The position numbers were made by a program, and so were the translations under genes. From NCBI GenBank assembly GCA_017938765.1, contig JAGBAX010000008.1, positions 1-64,000 of the forward strand: a DNA stretch of 64,000 nt, given 5' to 3'. Each line of letters starts with the position of its first letter. The first letter of the stretch is position 1. This stretch comes from Alistipes sp. (lineage in GTDB: Bacteria > Bacteroidota > Bacteroidia > Bacteroidales > Rikenellaceae). Shown piece after piece: positions 17,645 to 25,968 of the stretch. The notes under the pieces were generated by a model that was not told the DNA's origin, did not search any database, and saw nothing but the letters and a program-made list of their open reading frames with translations.

Positions 17645-19342
17645 TTAATAGTTTGGTTGATTGAGAAGTGCATCAATTTGCGACTCTATATTGCCTTTAG
17701 GAATATTGCCTCCCGCCTTTGCTGCGCGAGAACGGTAGTTCTGTAGCATGCTCTGGATGTCCTTTAATTGTGCACGAGCATCGCTACGACTGCGTTGATG
17801 GCCTGTAAGTTCAAGTTGTGACACTATCGTATTTTTGTTTGCCTTAAACCACGCCTGCTCCTTGGTAAAATTGTTTATCCAGTGTCCAGCCTTACTCTCC
17901 CACTGACGATAGTAGCTCTTGCAGTGTTGAATATCTGTTGTATTAGCAGCAGATGTACTGTTTGAGACTGATGCGGGGCGTGAGTATGTTGGGGTAGTGG
18001 AGTATGTTCTGCTGCCACTATGTTGGTTGATGGCATTATTAACATTTGTAGCCAAATTACCAACCGCCGCGGCAAGTTGTTGCCAAGCTTGCTGTCGCTG
18101 AATTCGTGCCGCCTCGGCTGCTGCACGACGCTGTGCGGCAAGTCGCTCCTCCTCTATACGACGCTCCTCGTTAGCCTTAATTCGTGCAAAGTATGCCTCT
18201 GGAATAGAGTAGTCAATCTCCTCGCTGCGAGATGGGTCAAGAATAGAATTTTCGTCAAGAAATATATTGAACCAAGTTTGGCTTGGAGTATATGCATATT
18301 TCATACAGAACCCATGTTCACTGTTATATTGGCTGATGCTACCATAGTACGGCGGAATGAGCATATTGCCCGCCATATCGTAAATGGTGGCGTTGTAATT
18401 ATCATCGTATGTATTTTTTGCAGTTGTGTGACAGACGAAGTATCTATATGTGTTAGTTCTGTCGTGTTCTATTTCAATGCCATAATGCTCTACAGGGATA
18501 AGTCGCTCGCCCTTAAGACTATAGATTCCATATTTTCCGGTCTGGGCATTGTGTACAAGAGCATAACCTTGATAGAACTTTGACCAAGTATACTCATTAT
18601 CCTTTGCAGGAGGTACCAACTCGTTACCATCCTTGTCGCACAACGCACCATTTACAACGCGGTAGGTGTGCGTTGCTGCGTCATAGAGAACTCCTATCTT
18701 ATATCGCTCCTCAAGCATCTTTATAATCTTATCTTTTGACTCTGGAATAGGGGTTTTGTAGGTGGAATTACCGTTGATGTCTACCCACAGTGCGCTCTTG
18801 ATTTTAGGAGCCTTCTTCTTTTTTTGATAGTAATAGTATCCAAGATAAAAACCGCTTTCTATAGAGTATTTTAGTGGGTATTCAGGCAGTGAATAGAATA
18901 TGCTTGTCTTCTGGGTCTGATTGTTTTTTCTCTTAAAAGACCATATATTCCCCTTTATAGGCATTGTAAGCCATTGACCATCAAAAGATAGCGCCCACAT
19001 TGTCTTTTCAAGTTGCGCCTCAATGTATGGATAGTAGTTTTTGTTTAATTCATCTGCTGAGCGGAAGTAAATTTTAGTAAATGAACAGTTTGGGAATAGT
19101 TCGTTACCTTTGCTATCTAAAAGGCTGTAAAGGTCATATTCACTATACTTTGGGTTCTTTGGTGTAATCGTCTCACGTAACAGATATACACCATACTCCT
19201 TGTCGTAAGAGAATGAGTGTTTAGGGTATCTCTGGCGGATATGGGCCGTAACATCTTTGTCTTCTGGTGTTGCAGGACGCTGCGCATAAATAGGGGTATA
19301 AAATGCACATAAGGCAATGATAAGGACAACAAACCGTCTCAT
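17645..19342 (-). CDS. Secreted WG-repeat-like protein with C-terminal coiled coil
   Basis: A 565-residue exported protein. The signal peptide is MRRFVVLIIALCAFYTPIYAQ. Residues of about 60-370 contain degenerate WG-type repeats, with units such as LCDKDGNELVPP, GKYGIYSLKGERLIPVEHYG and YDMAGNMLIPPYYGSI. An Arg/Glu/Ala-rich coiled coil (about 385-430, EERRIEEERLAAQRRAAAE) follows, then a Ser/Thr-rich linker and a helical C-terminal domain. WG repeats are predicted beta modules of unknown function. I start at ATG 19342, which gives a clean signal peptide and lies downstream of the promoter at 19372-19402. The specific role is unknown. Confidence 0.8.
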   Translation of the reverse strand: MRRFVVLIIALCAFYTPIYAQRPATPEDKDVTAHIRQRYPKHSFSYDKEYGVYLLRETITPKNPKYSEYDLYSLLDSKGNELFPNCSFTKIYFRSADELNKNYYPYIEAQLEKTMWALSFDGQWLTMPIKGNIWSFKRKNNQTQKTSIFYSLPEYPLKYSIESGFYLGYYYYQKKKKAPKIKSALWVDINGNSTYKTPIPESKDKIIKMLEERYKIGVLYDAATHTYRVVNGALCDKDGNELVPPAKDNEYTWSKFYQGYALVHNAQTGKYGIYSLKGERLIPVEHYGIEIEHDRTNTYRYFVCHTTAKNTYDDNYNATIYDMAGNMLIPPYYGSISQYNSEHGFCMKYAYTPSQTWFNIFLDENSILDPSRSEEIDYSIPEAYFARIKANEERRIEEERLAAQRRAAAEAARIQRQQAWQQLAAAVGNLATNVNNAINQHSGSRTYSTTPTYSRPASVSNSTSAANTTDIQHCKSYYRQWESKAGHWINNFTKEQAWFKANKNTIVSQLELTGHQRSRSDARAQLKDIQSMLQNYRSRAAKAGGNIPKGNIESQIDALLNQPNY

Positions 19343-19371
19343 AGTTGTAATGTTTAAGGGGTTAGTTTTCA

Positions 19372-19402
19372 CAAATATACAAAAAAAAGATTGCCAATAC
19401 AA
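19372..19402 (-). promoter_or_regulatory. Promoter of the WG-like gene, nested in a terminator
   Basis: On the minus strand, TTG (19400-19402), 20 bases, TATATTTG (19372-19379). The -33 box falls in the loop of the hairpin at 19384-19419. Confidence 0.7.
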
Positions 19403-19419
19403 TGTTTGGCAATCTTTTT
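19384..19419 (-). terminator. Terminator of the nuclease/TonB-receptor operon
   Basis: A 14-bp stem (19384-19397 with 19406-19419, AAAAAGATTGCCAA) and an 8-base loop; followed by a T-run in the minus direction. It is 20 bases after the last gene of the operon. Confidence 0.85.
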
Positions 19420-19438
19420 CATAAATATTTACTGCGGA

Positions 19439-20725
19439 CTACTCCATATCGTCGTCCTTCAGAGTCTGTGGAAGGGCAATAGAATCTTCTGGAGTGTTAG
19501 CATCAATCCAAGCCTCGCGTTCTGCAAGGTCCTCCTCTGTAAGGCTATTGTAGTACTCTGGCAGAAAATCCTGGAAGCGGCAAGTAGAGAGCTGGAAGGC
19601 TGCACTCTGGTCGCGTGAGGTCTCGCTGAAGTTGTAGCTATGAGAGTAGATTGCGTAGATAGCAAGCACACTACCTGTTGCACCATCCTCTGGAACTGGC
19701 TTGCCTGCAAAGCGAGAGTAACCGCTTGTACGAGCAGTGTAGAAGCCTGGTGTAGAGGCGTGGGTAGTAGAGAGTGCCTCTGGGTAGCAAAGAGCTGTGC
19801 TGCCATAGAGACAGATGTTGTTGATAGAGTAAGCCAACTTATACCAAGGCTTGCTAACAACATACTGCACTGAGCCATCTACAAGAATACCACTTGTGCA
19901 GAGCCAGCTTGGGTAGATATTCGTGTTGCTACCGCTTGTCAGCGCTGGGTAAGACTCCTCGCCATGTTGATTCTTAACACCACGATAGGTTACAGTAAGA
20001 TTGTTAAAGCGGATAAGACGACCGAGGAAATTCTTGTTATAGACTGATTTAGACTCTTCGTAGTTGTCTACTACATAGATGTCGTCTGTACTATTTTTAC
20101 CCTCTGTAAGGGTGCAATCCTCGCCCTTAAAGACATGCTGTGCAACCTTGTTCGTAGAAACAATGTTTGAGTTTGCGTAGTACTTGTAGATACCATACGC
20201 ATTCAGGCTCTCGGTAGGGATATCACCGATAGAGAGCATCATACGGAAGCTGCCCATATAGAGGCCTGCAAGACGAACATATACCCAGCAGCTCTCCTTG
20301 GTGTCAAGATTACAAGGGAAGTCGGCAAAGAGGCCGTTTGTGAGCTTAAGCTCAATAGCAGCAGTGCCATCAAAGATGTGCAGCGACTTGTAGACATTAC
20401 CCTGCTCGTCGTTGCTGATAACCTTACCCTTGATGTAGTAGTCGCCAACAATATAGCGGTTATTCTTAAGTTCGTACTCTGTACACTCATCCTCAGATAG
20501 AACAAAACGCTTGTACTTTGTCTCAGCCTGTGAGTTTGTAGAGCCTGAGTTGTTAAGCGGGAAGAACATATCCTTCAGCTCGGCAATAGTAAGGTGTTGC
20601 ATACCCTGTGCCTGCATAACCTCGTCAGTCATCTCCTGCTGTGGAGCTGGCATCTCAAACTGCTCATAGCAACCTGTAAGAGCGAGGCTGAAGAGTGCGA
20701 TAACAAATATTTTGATAAATTTCAT
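19439..20725 (-). CDS. DUF5689 surface lipoprotein next to a TonB-dependent receptor
   Basis: A 428-residue lipoprotein: MKFIKIFVIALFSLALTGC gives a lipobox with Cys19, followed by acidic/polar residues compatible with export to the cell surface. The N-terminal DUF5689 core (about 45-170) includes MQHLTIAELKDMFFP, YYIKGKVISNDEQGNVYKSLHIFDGTAAIELKL, an OB-fold-like beta pattern. A second related segment (about 220-320) has GRLIRFNNLTVTYRG. It lies 12 bases after the TonB receptor gene, the place where a SusD partner is usually found, and no SusD is encoded here. I infer a ligand-binding or lid role; the ligand is not known. Confidence 0.82.
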   Translation of the reverse strand: MKFIKIFVIALFSLALTGCYEQFEMPAPQQEMTDEVMQAQGMQHLTIAELKDMFFPLNNSGSTNSQAETKYKRFVLSEDECTEYELKNNRYIVGDYYIKGKVISNDEQGNVYKSLHIFDGTAAIELKLTNGLFADFPCNLDTKESCWVYVRLAGLYMGSFRMMLSIGDIPTESLNAYGIYKYYANSNIVSTNKVAQHVFKGEDCTLTEGKNSTDDIYVVDNYEESKSVYNKNFLGRLIRFNNLTVTYRGVKNQHGEESYPALTSGSNTNIYPSWLCTSGILVDGSVQYVVSKPWYKLAYSINNICLYGSTALCYPEALSTTHASTPGFYTARTSGYSRFAGKPVPEDGATGSVLAIYAIYSHSYNFSETSRDQSAAFQLSTCRFQDFLPEYYNSLTEEDLAEREAWIDANTPEDSIALPQTLKDDDME

Positions 20726-20737
20726 AGTCTGTAAAGT

Positions 20738-23602
20738 TTAGAAACGGAAGTAAAGATTGAGGAAGTAATTAGTTCCGAGCATATAGAAGTACTTTGAGTC
20801 AAAGCGTGAGTAGAAAGGCTCTGCAGGGTTTGAACCAGCTGTGTTACCATTCCAACCACGAGTACGACGCATACGCATCTGCTCGTAACCACCTGTCTTA
20901 ATGTCCTGATTATTAAGAATATTCTTTGCCTCAAGGCTGAAGCCGAGCATATACTTACGCTGGATATACCAGTTCTTACCAACACTTGCGCTGAGGGTAT
21001 ATGCGTGGCCGAGATACTCCTGACGGCGAACATTGTTAATGTTTGTAAGAGCCCAAACCTTTGCCTCATCAGATGCTGCCTCGTTTGCAAGCACCTCTAC
21101 ATAGGACTTAACGGCGTTGTTAGTGCGGTATGCAGGGTTCATTGAGAGGTATAGCTTATCGTAGAAGTTGAAGTTAATAGATGCAAACCAGTTGTTGCCA
21201 CTGCGGTAGTCAATACCGATGTTTGCAGCTACCTGTGGAGTGCTCTCAACATAGAAGTTCTTCCAGTTTACCTTATCAACAAGCTCAATCTCTGCGCTGT
21301 TATCAATAATCTGTACAAAGTTAGGGTTTGAAGTATAGCGGTAGTCACCATAGTTCAGCGCACCCTGAATTGCAATACCGTTCCAGATAGGAACATTGAT
21401 AGCAAGCTCAACGCCATAGTAGCGCTTGTCAATTCCAGACATTGCGAAGTTGGTAAATGAAGACTGTGTATCGTCATAGAATGAGATAACCTTTGCCAGA
21501 TCGTTCATCTTTGTAAAGTAACCAGATACGCGAGCCTTGATATATGGCAGGTTGAGATTGTATGTAAGCTCTGCACTGTAAATCTTCTCTGTACTCAAGC
21601 CTGGGTTAGACTGGTTACGAGTACGAGGCGATACGAATGCGGCAGCAAACTTTGGAGAGTCAGCAATAGCTGCGGCATTGAGTGAGAGGGTGTGAGCGCC
21701 AGAGAAACGGTAGCTAAATGCGGCCTTTGCCTTGTAAGTAAGGAAGTTAAGGTGCTTTGAGTCGCCAAATGAGTCGTTGCCATTAGGGAACAGACCCTTA
21801 CGCCATAGACCCTCACGCCACATAGAGCTATAGCCAATCTCGCCGCCGAGGTTCATTGTAAAGCCTCCGTATGTCATTGCATACTGCGCCCAAGCCTGTG
21901 CCTGACGGATATTTGCGTAGTAGTCGTAGCCATACTTATCGCCCTCCTTAACTACGCGAGCGTGACCGTTAGCAAGGTAGTAGTCTACATCGTTCTGGTA
22001 AGCGATAATGTCGCTACCCTTATCTCGCTCTGCAAACTTGTCAATATCAAGCCAATAGCTACCACCCAGAAGGTCCTTAACGGTGCTATAGTACTCTGTG
22101 CGGTTAATACGAGCCTTAACACCACCGATAATAGAGTGGTTTGTGTTGAACTGGTGAGAGATATTTGCAACAAAGTTGTAGTCAATCTGGTCTGTATGAC
22201 GCTCCTCAATCATATAGTTAGAGCGGAATCCCTGTGCATATCCTGCTGTTGTTGGGTCCTCACGACGGTTGGCGTTAATCATACGGTCAAAGTCAATACG
22301 ACCATTCCATACTGCCATAGCACCCATAGCAGCGTTGATATAGTTCTCTACCTGCTCGTCAGAGGTCTGCTGGAAGATACCTGGAATCTCTGGAGTAATC
22401 TGACTCAAGTAGTTTGAAGGCAGGTAGCGGTAGTAGTCTGGACGTGGGTCAGCGCCATCCTTCCAAGTTAGGGCAGAGTAACCGTTGAAACCAAAGCGAA
22501 GAGAGGTTGCAGCAGTAAAGCGAGTCTTGTCAGAGATGTCAAAGATGTAGTTCAGCATAACGATAGGCTCGTGAGTACGACGAACACGAGTGTTACGCAT
22601 CTTGCCATCCTGGAAACCAACGTTAGGGTTGTAGTAGTTGCTACCGAACAGGTCGTAAGCCTCCTGTGTAGATGCCTGCTGAGCGCCACGCTGCTGTGGA
22701 GTGCCGAGAAGGGTCAGAGCAAGGCGGTGCTTTGTGCCAAAGAGCTTCTCAACAGATGCAAAGTAACCATAAGAGTTGTAGTAGATACCATCTACATAAC
22801 CATTGCCACCCTGACGAGTTGAAACAGAGAAACCGTATGACCAACCGTTGTCAAGAGCACCAGAAGCATACGATACCATAGCACGCCAGCGATACATCTG
22901 GTTTGCATTTGATACGCTTACGCGGAAACCCTTACGCATCTGTGATGCACGAGCATTTACATTCGTTACGCCACCGATACCACCAACGCCAAAGTTTGTT
23001 GGGGTAAGACCTGCGCTGTTCTCCTGATTACGGGTAGCGTCATTTAGTCCACTCCACAGTGACCAAGGACCATAGCCAGTCATAGCATCGTTAAAGCGGA
23101 TACCATTAAGGTATACATCCTGGTACATAGAGTCGTAACCACGAACATTGAATCGCATCTCGCTAAAGCGATATGAGGCAATATTGTTGTAAAGGTCTTT
23201 TGATGAGCTTAACGACGATGGTAGTGCCTGAGTGTCTGATGCAGACGAGTCGTTGTCAAACTCAGCAAAGATAGAGTCATCCATAACCTCGCCTTGAAAT
23301 GAAGGAACGATGATTACAGTGTGTAGGTCGCGCATATTCTGACCTACGCGAACAACCATCTCCAGTGTCTCAAAGTCTGGAGCAGAGAATGTTAGGCGAT
23401 AGTCACCCTGAGCCATCTCTGGGAAAACAAACATACCATTGTCGTCAGTAGTAGTTGTCTGACCTGTAGCGTCAATGGTAACCTTGACAAGTCCCACAGC
23501 ACTTCGGCCGTTACGTGAGACCACTTGACCCTTGATGCCTCCCTGTGCATAGGCGGCAAAGCTAAAGAGGGTCAGTAATGTAAGGAGTAAAAGTTTTTTC
23601 AT
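20738..23602 (-). CDS. TonB-dependent outer-membrane receptor with N-terminal carboxypeptidase-like domain
   Basis: A 954-residue outer-membrane transporter. A signal peptide (1-19) is followed by a carboxypeptidase-regulatory-like beta sandwich (about 22-105, GIKGQVVSRNGRSAVGLVKV ... YRLTFSAPDFETL), a plug domain (about 115-240, with RFNVRGYDSMYQDVYLNGI and GGVTNVNARAS) and a 22-strand-type barrel ending with an aromatic Phe (NYFLNLYFRF). Such receptors import large or scarce nutrients using energy from TonB-ExbBD. It is flanked in the same operon by a secreted EEP nuclease and a DUF5689 lipoprotein, which points to nucleic-acid fragments as a candidate substrate. It does not look like a standard SusC because no SusD follows. 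Confidence 0.9.
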   Translation of the reverse strand: MKKLLLLTLLTLFSFAAYAQGGIKGQVVSRNGRSAVGLVKVTIDATGQTTTTDDNGMFVFPEMAQGDYRLTFSAPDFETLEMVVRVGQNMRDLHTVIIVPSFQGEVMDDSIFAEFDNDSSASDTQALPSSLSSSKDLYNNIASYRFSEMRFNVRGYDSMYQDVYLNGIRFNDAMTGYGPWSLWSGLNDATRNQENSAGLTPTNFGVGGIGGVTNVNARASQMRKGFRVSVSNANQMYRWRAMVSYASGALDNGWSYGFSVSTRQGGNGYVDGIYYNSYGYFASVEKLFGTKHRLALTLLGTPQQRGAQQASTQEAYDLFGSNYYNPNVGFQDGKMRNTRVRRTHEPIVMLNYIFDISDKTRFTAATSLRFGFNGYSALTWKDGADPRPDYYRYLPSNYLSQITPEIPGIFQQTSDEQVENYINAAMGAMAVWNGRIDFDRMINANRREDPTTAGYAQGFRSNYMIEERHTDQIDYNFVANISHQFNTNHSIIGGVKARINRTEYYSTVKDLLGGSYWLDIDKFAERDKGSDIIAYQNDVDYYLANGHARVVKEGDKYGYDYYANIRQAQAWAQYAMTYGGFTMNLGGEIGYSSMWREGLWRKGLFPNGNDSFGDSKHLNFLTYKAKAAFSYRFSGAHTLSLNAAAIADSPKFAAAFVSPRTRNQSNPGLSTEKIYSAELTYNLNLPYIKARVSGYFTKMNDLAKVISFYDDTQSSFTNFAMSGIDKRYYGVELAINVPIWNGIAIQGALNYGDYRYTSNPNFVQIIDNSAEIELVDKVNWKNFYVESTPQVAANIGIDYRSGNNWFASINFNFYDKLYLSMNPAYRTNNAVKSYVEVLANEAASDEAKVWALTNINNVRRQEYLGHAYTLSASVGKNWYIQRKYMLGFSLEAKNILNNQDIKTGGYEQMRMRRTRGWNGNTAGSNPAEPFYSRFDSKYFYMLGTNYFLNLYFRF

Positions 23603-23617
23603 ATATTACGGTTAAAA

Positions 23618-24652
23618 TTATTTACCTATATAAATATAAACTGGAAGGTGATCAGAGAAACCATTCTGGAAGTTGTTACCAACGAAGGTTCGGAGTGGAT
23701 AGTTCTTGTACTGACCCTCGCGCTGCATCATATATGGGCGTGAGAAGATGTTTCCATAGAACTTGCTGCCCTCAGCGCGCTGGAGCTTTAGCTCGCCAGT
23801 GGAGCCTGTAGCCAGATTCTCTGATACTATAATGTTGTCAAATAGATTCCAAGAGTCACGATAACCAAGAGTTCCATAACCAGCCTTTAGAAGTGCAATG
23901 TATGGGTTGTAAAGTTCGCCTGCAACCAACTTCTTGATATTCTCACGAGCGCCGAGAACCTCGGTAATACTCTTGTCTGTAGCGTCATCGTTAAGGTCAC
24001 CCATAATCACAACCTTAGTGTTTGGTCTTGCTGCGCGAACAGAATCTGCAATGCGGCGACACTGTGCTGCAGCTGCCTCACGCTTTGGGTCAGATGCCGC
24101 CTTGCCACCAAGGCGTGATGGCCAGTGTGAAACAAGGAAGAAGAATGGCTCGCCTTCAATTGTTCCCCACATAGTGACAAGGTCACGGGTGTAGAAGTTT
24201 TCGTAGCCAGGCATCTCAAACTTATGAGCCTTGCTACCCTCAAGTTTGAACACATCTGGACGATAGAGGAAGGCACAGTCAACACCACGACGGTCTGGAG
24301 AGTCGTAGTGGACAATGCGATAGTTACCGTGAGCCATCTTTGGCTGGGTAATCAGATCCTCAAGCACAAGGCGGTTCTCAATCTCTGAAACGCCGATTAC
24401 TGCTGGAAACTGGCGGTTGATTGATGCCATATCAAAGAAAACTTTGTCAAGATTGCTCTGCTTTCTCTGATACTTTGTGCTGTTCCATTTCTTATCACCC
24501 GTAGGCAGGAACTCCTCGTCCAACTTATCGGGGTCGTTGATTGTATCAAACAGATTCTCAAGGTTGTAGAAGACAACCATATGAGGCTTCTGTGCAAAAC
24601 AACTCAACAGAACTCCTGCAACAAGCAGTGTGGTCAAAAGTAGTTTTTTCAT
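23618..24652 (-). CDS. Secreted endonuclease/exonuclease/phosphatase family protein
   Basis: A 344-residue exported enzyme of the EEP (DNase I-like) superfamily. The signal sequence is MKKLLLTTLLVAGVLLSCFAQ; the Cys at 18 may make it a lipoprotein. All hallmark motifs are visible: NLENLFD (about 30-36, metal-site Asn/Glu), GVSEIEN (about 90), DSPDRRGVDCAFL, HWPSRLGG (catalytic His), GDLNDD (about 217) and the terminal FSDHLPVYI Asp-His pair. It should hydrolyse phosphodiesters outside the cytoplasm, probably DNA or RNA. It is 12-15 bases from both neighbours in the operon. Confidence 0.9.
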   Translation of the reverse strand: MKKLLLTTLLVAGVLLSCFAQKPHMVVFYNLENLFDTINDPDKLDEEFLPTGDKKWNSTKYQRKQSNLDKVFFDMASINRQFPAVIGVSEIENRLVLEDLITQPKMAHGNYRIVHYDSPDRRGVDCAFLYRPDVFKLEGSKAHKFEMPGYENFYTRDLVTMWGTIEGEPFFFLVSHWPSRLGGKAASDPKREAAAAQCRRIADSVRAARPNTKVVIMGDLNDDATDKSITEVLGARENIKKLVAGELYNPYIALLKAGYGTLGYRDSWNLFDNIIVSENLATGSTGELKLQRAEGSKFYGNIFSRPYMMQREGQYKNYPLRTFVGNNFQNGFSDHLPVYIYIGK

Positions 24653-24664
24653 AGTTGTATAATG

Positions 24665-25894
24665 TTAAAAATTCCAATCATTTATATTCTTCTGATTCTT
24701 AACACTCTCGGCAATGGCTGGGTTAAGGTTTTGGTAGAAGGTAAAGCCACTTCGCTCTTCAACCTCCTTAATTGATACCACAGCCTTCTGGTAAGAAACA
24801 GCATTTGATTCGTTGGTAAATAGAAAACCGATAGCCTTAATCTCGTTAGGGTCAGTAATCTCTGAAATACTCTTCTTTGTATTACCGCTACGGGTACGTA
24901 GAAGAAGCTTGTAGCAGTGTGTAGGGCGTGTGATTGTTCTACCGCGAGAGGTAAAGGTCCTTGCATTCTCAAAGAGTGTTCCCACCACAACGTAGAGAGT
25001 GTCTGAGCAGATGTTATTTCGGGTTTTATTCTCAACAGATGCCCATACGCCACCATTAAAGTCGTAGTTCTGCGGCATCATATTAGTTGCATAGAAGGTC
25101 TGCGCATTGGTCATCCAAGTACTATATCGCGATGCTGAAGGGAGCATATGTCCGCGACTGTCGCCAGTACCATAAGCTCCACTGACAATATTTTGCTGCT
25201 TATCTTGTGGGATAACAGGGTCGGTAAGTTCATACTCAATAATTTTGTAGCCTCCATTGTCGTACTCGGTAATAGCATCGTCAAATGCCCAAGCATCGGT
25301 TCTGCCGCCACCTGGGTATCCGCGACCGTCTGTATACACGCTATGCAGCGGATAGGCTACCCAACGAGAAACGAGCTTCTCTGTGTCGTAGCAGATAGAG
25401 TAGTTACGCACAAACTTGCCGTTTGATAGGGTTGTGTAGTATGTCTTATGCAATAAATTTGCTCCAGAGGTGTGTGCAGGCTGTTCGCCCCATGCTCTGT
25501 CGTATGTTGTATTCTCACTCTTACCAAGTTGTGAGAAAGAGAGTGTAGTATTATAGCCGTCGGAGAATTTTATAAAAACCGTAGCCGTACGCGATGCGGT
25601 TGTGTCGTTTTTATCAAAGTAGATTGTGGCGTTATTACCAACCTTACCTGTTGTTGCAATCTGCTCTGAAGAAGAGCTGAAAGATGTCCATTCATAGCCC
25701 TCTACAATAACTGCTTCCCAAGTGTAGCGAACATCGCCAGAGGTCTTGAGGCTAATGGTGGTCTCATCCCAACCCTTTGTGTTGTGGGATAGTGTTGCTT
25801 TGGACTGATATGGTGACCAAGGGTCCTCCTCACTACAAGCCCAAAATGTTGTAATTGTCAGTGCAATGAGCACTGTGTAAAAAAGTTTGTTCAT
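24665..25894 (-). CDS. Secreted DNA/RNA non-specific endonuclease with BACON domain
   Basis: A 409-residue lipoprotein: MNKLFYTVLIALTITTFWAC gives the lipid-modified Cys at 20. A BACON-type beta domain (about 30-130, with WTSFSSSSEQIATTGKVGNNATIYF) precedes a NUC1-family beta-beta-alpha-metal nuclease. The active-site motif is DSRGHMLPSASR (usually DRGH, catalytic His), and the metal-binding Asn falls in ATNMMPQNYDFNGGVW. These enzymes cut DNA and RNA without strict sequence preference. The tethered BACON domain probably spaces the nuclease from the membrane. Gene gaps of 12 bases downstream and about 75 upstream place it in the same operon. Confidence 0.9.
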   Translation of the reverse strand: MNKLFYTVLIALTITTFWACSEEDPWSPYQSKATLSHNTKGWDETTISLKTSGDVRYTWEAVIVEGYEWTSFSSSSEQIATTGKVGNNATIYFDKNDTTASRTATVFIKFSDGYNTTLSFSQLGKSENTTYDRAWGEQPAHTSGANLLHKTYYTTLSNGKFVRNYSICYDTEKLVSRWVAYPLHSVYTDGRGYPGGGRTDAWAFDDAITEYDNGGYKIIEYELTDPVIPQDKQQNIVSGAYGTGDSRGHMLPSASRYSTWMTNAQTFYATNMMPQNYDFNGGVWASVENKTRNNICSDTLYVVVGTLFENARTFTSRGRTITRPTHCYKLLLRTRSGNTKKSISEITDPNEIKAIGFLFTNESNAVSYQKAVVSIKEVEERSGFTFYQNLNPAIAESVKNQKNINDWNF

Positions 25895-25968
25895 CTGTAT
25901 TGAAAAATCCCCTCCCGACAGTCTCCCATCGGGAGAGGGTTGTAAAGCATTATATTACTTTCAAAGGA

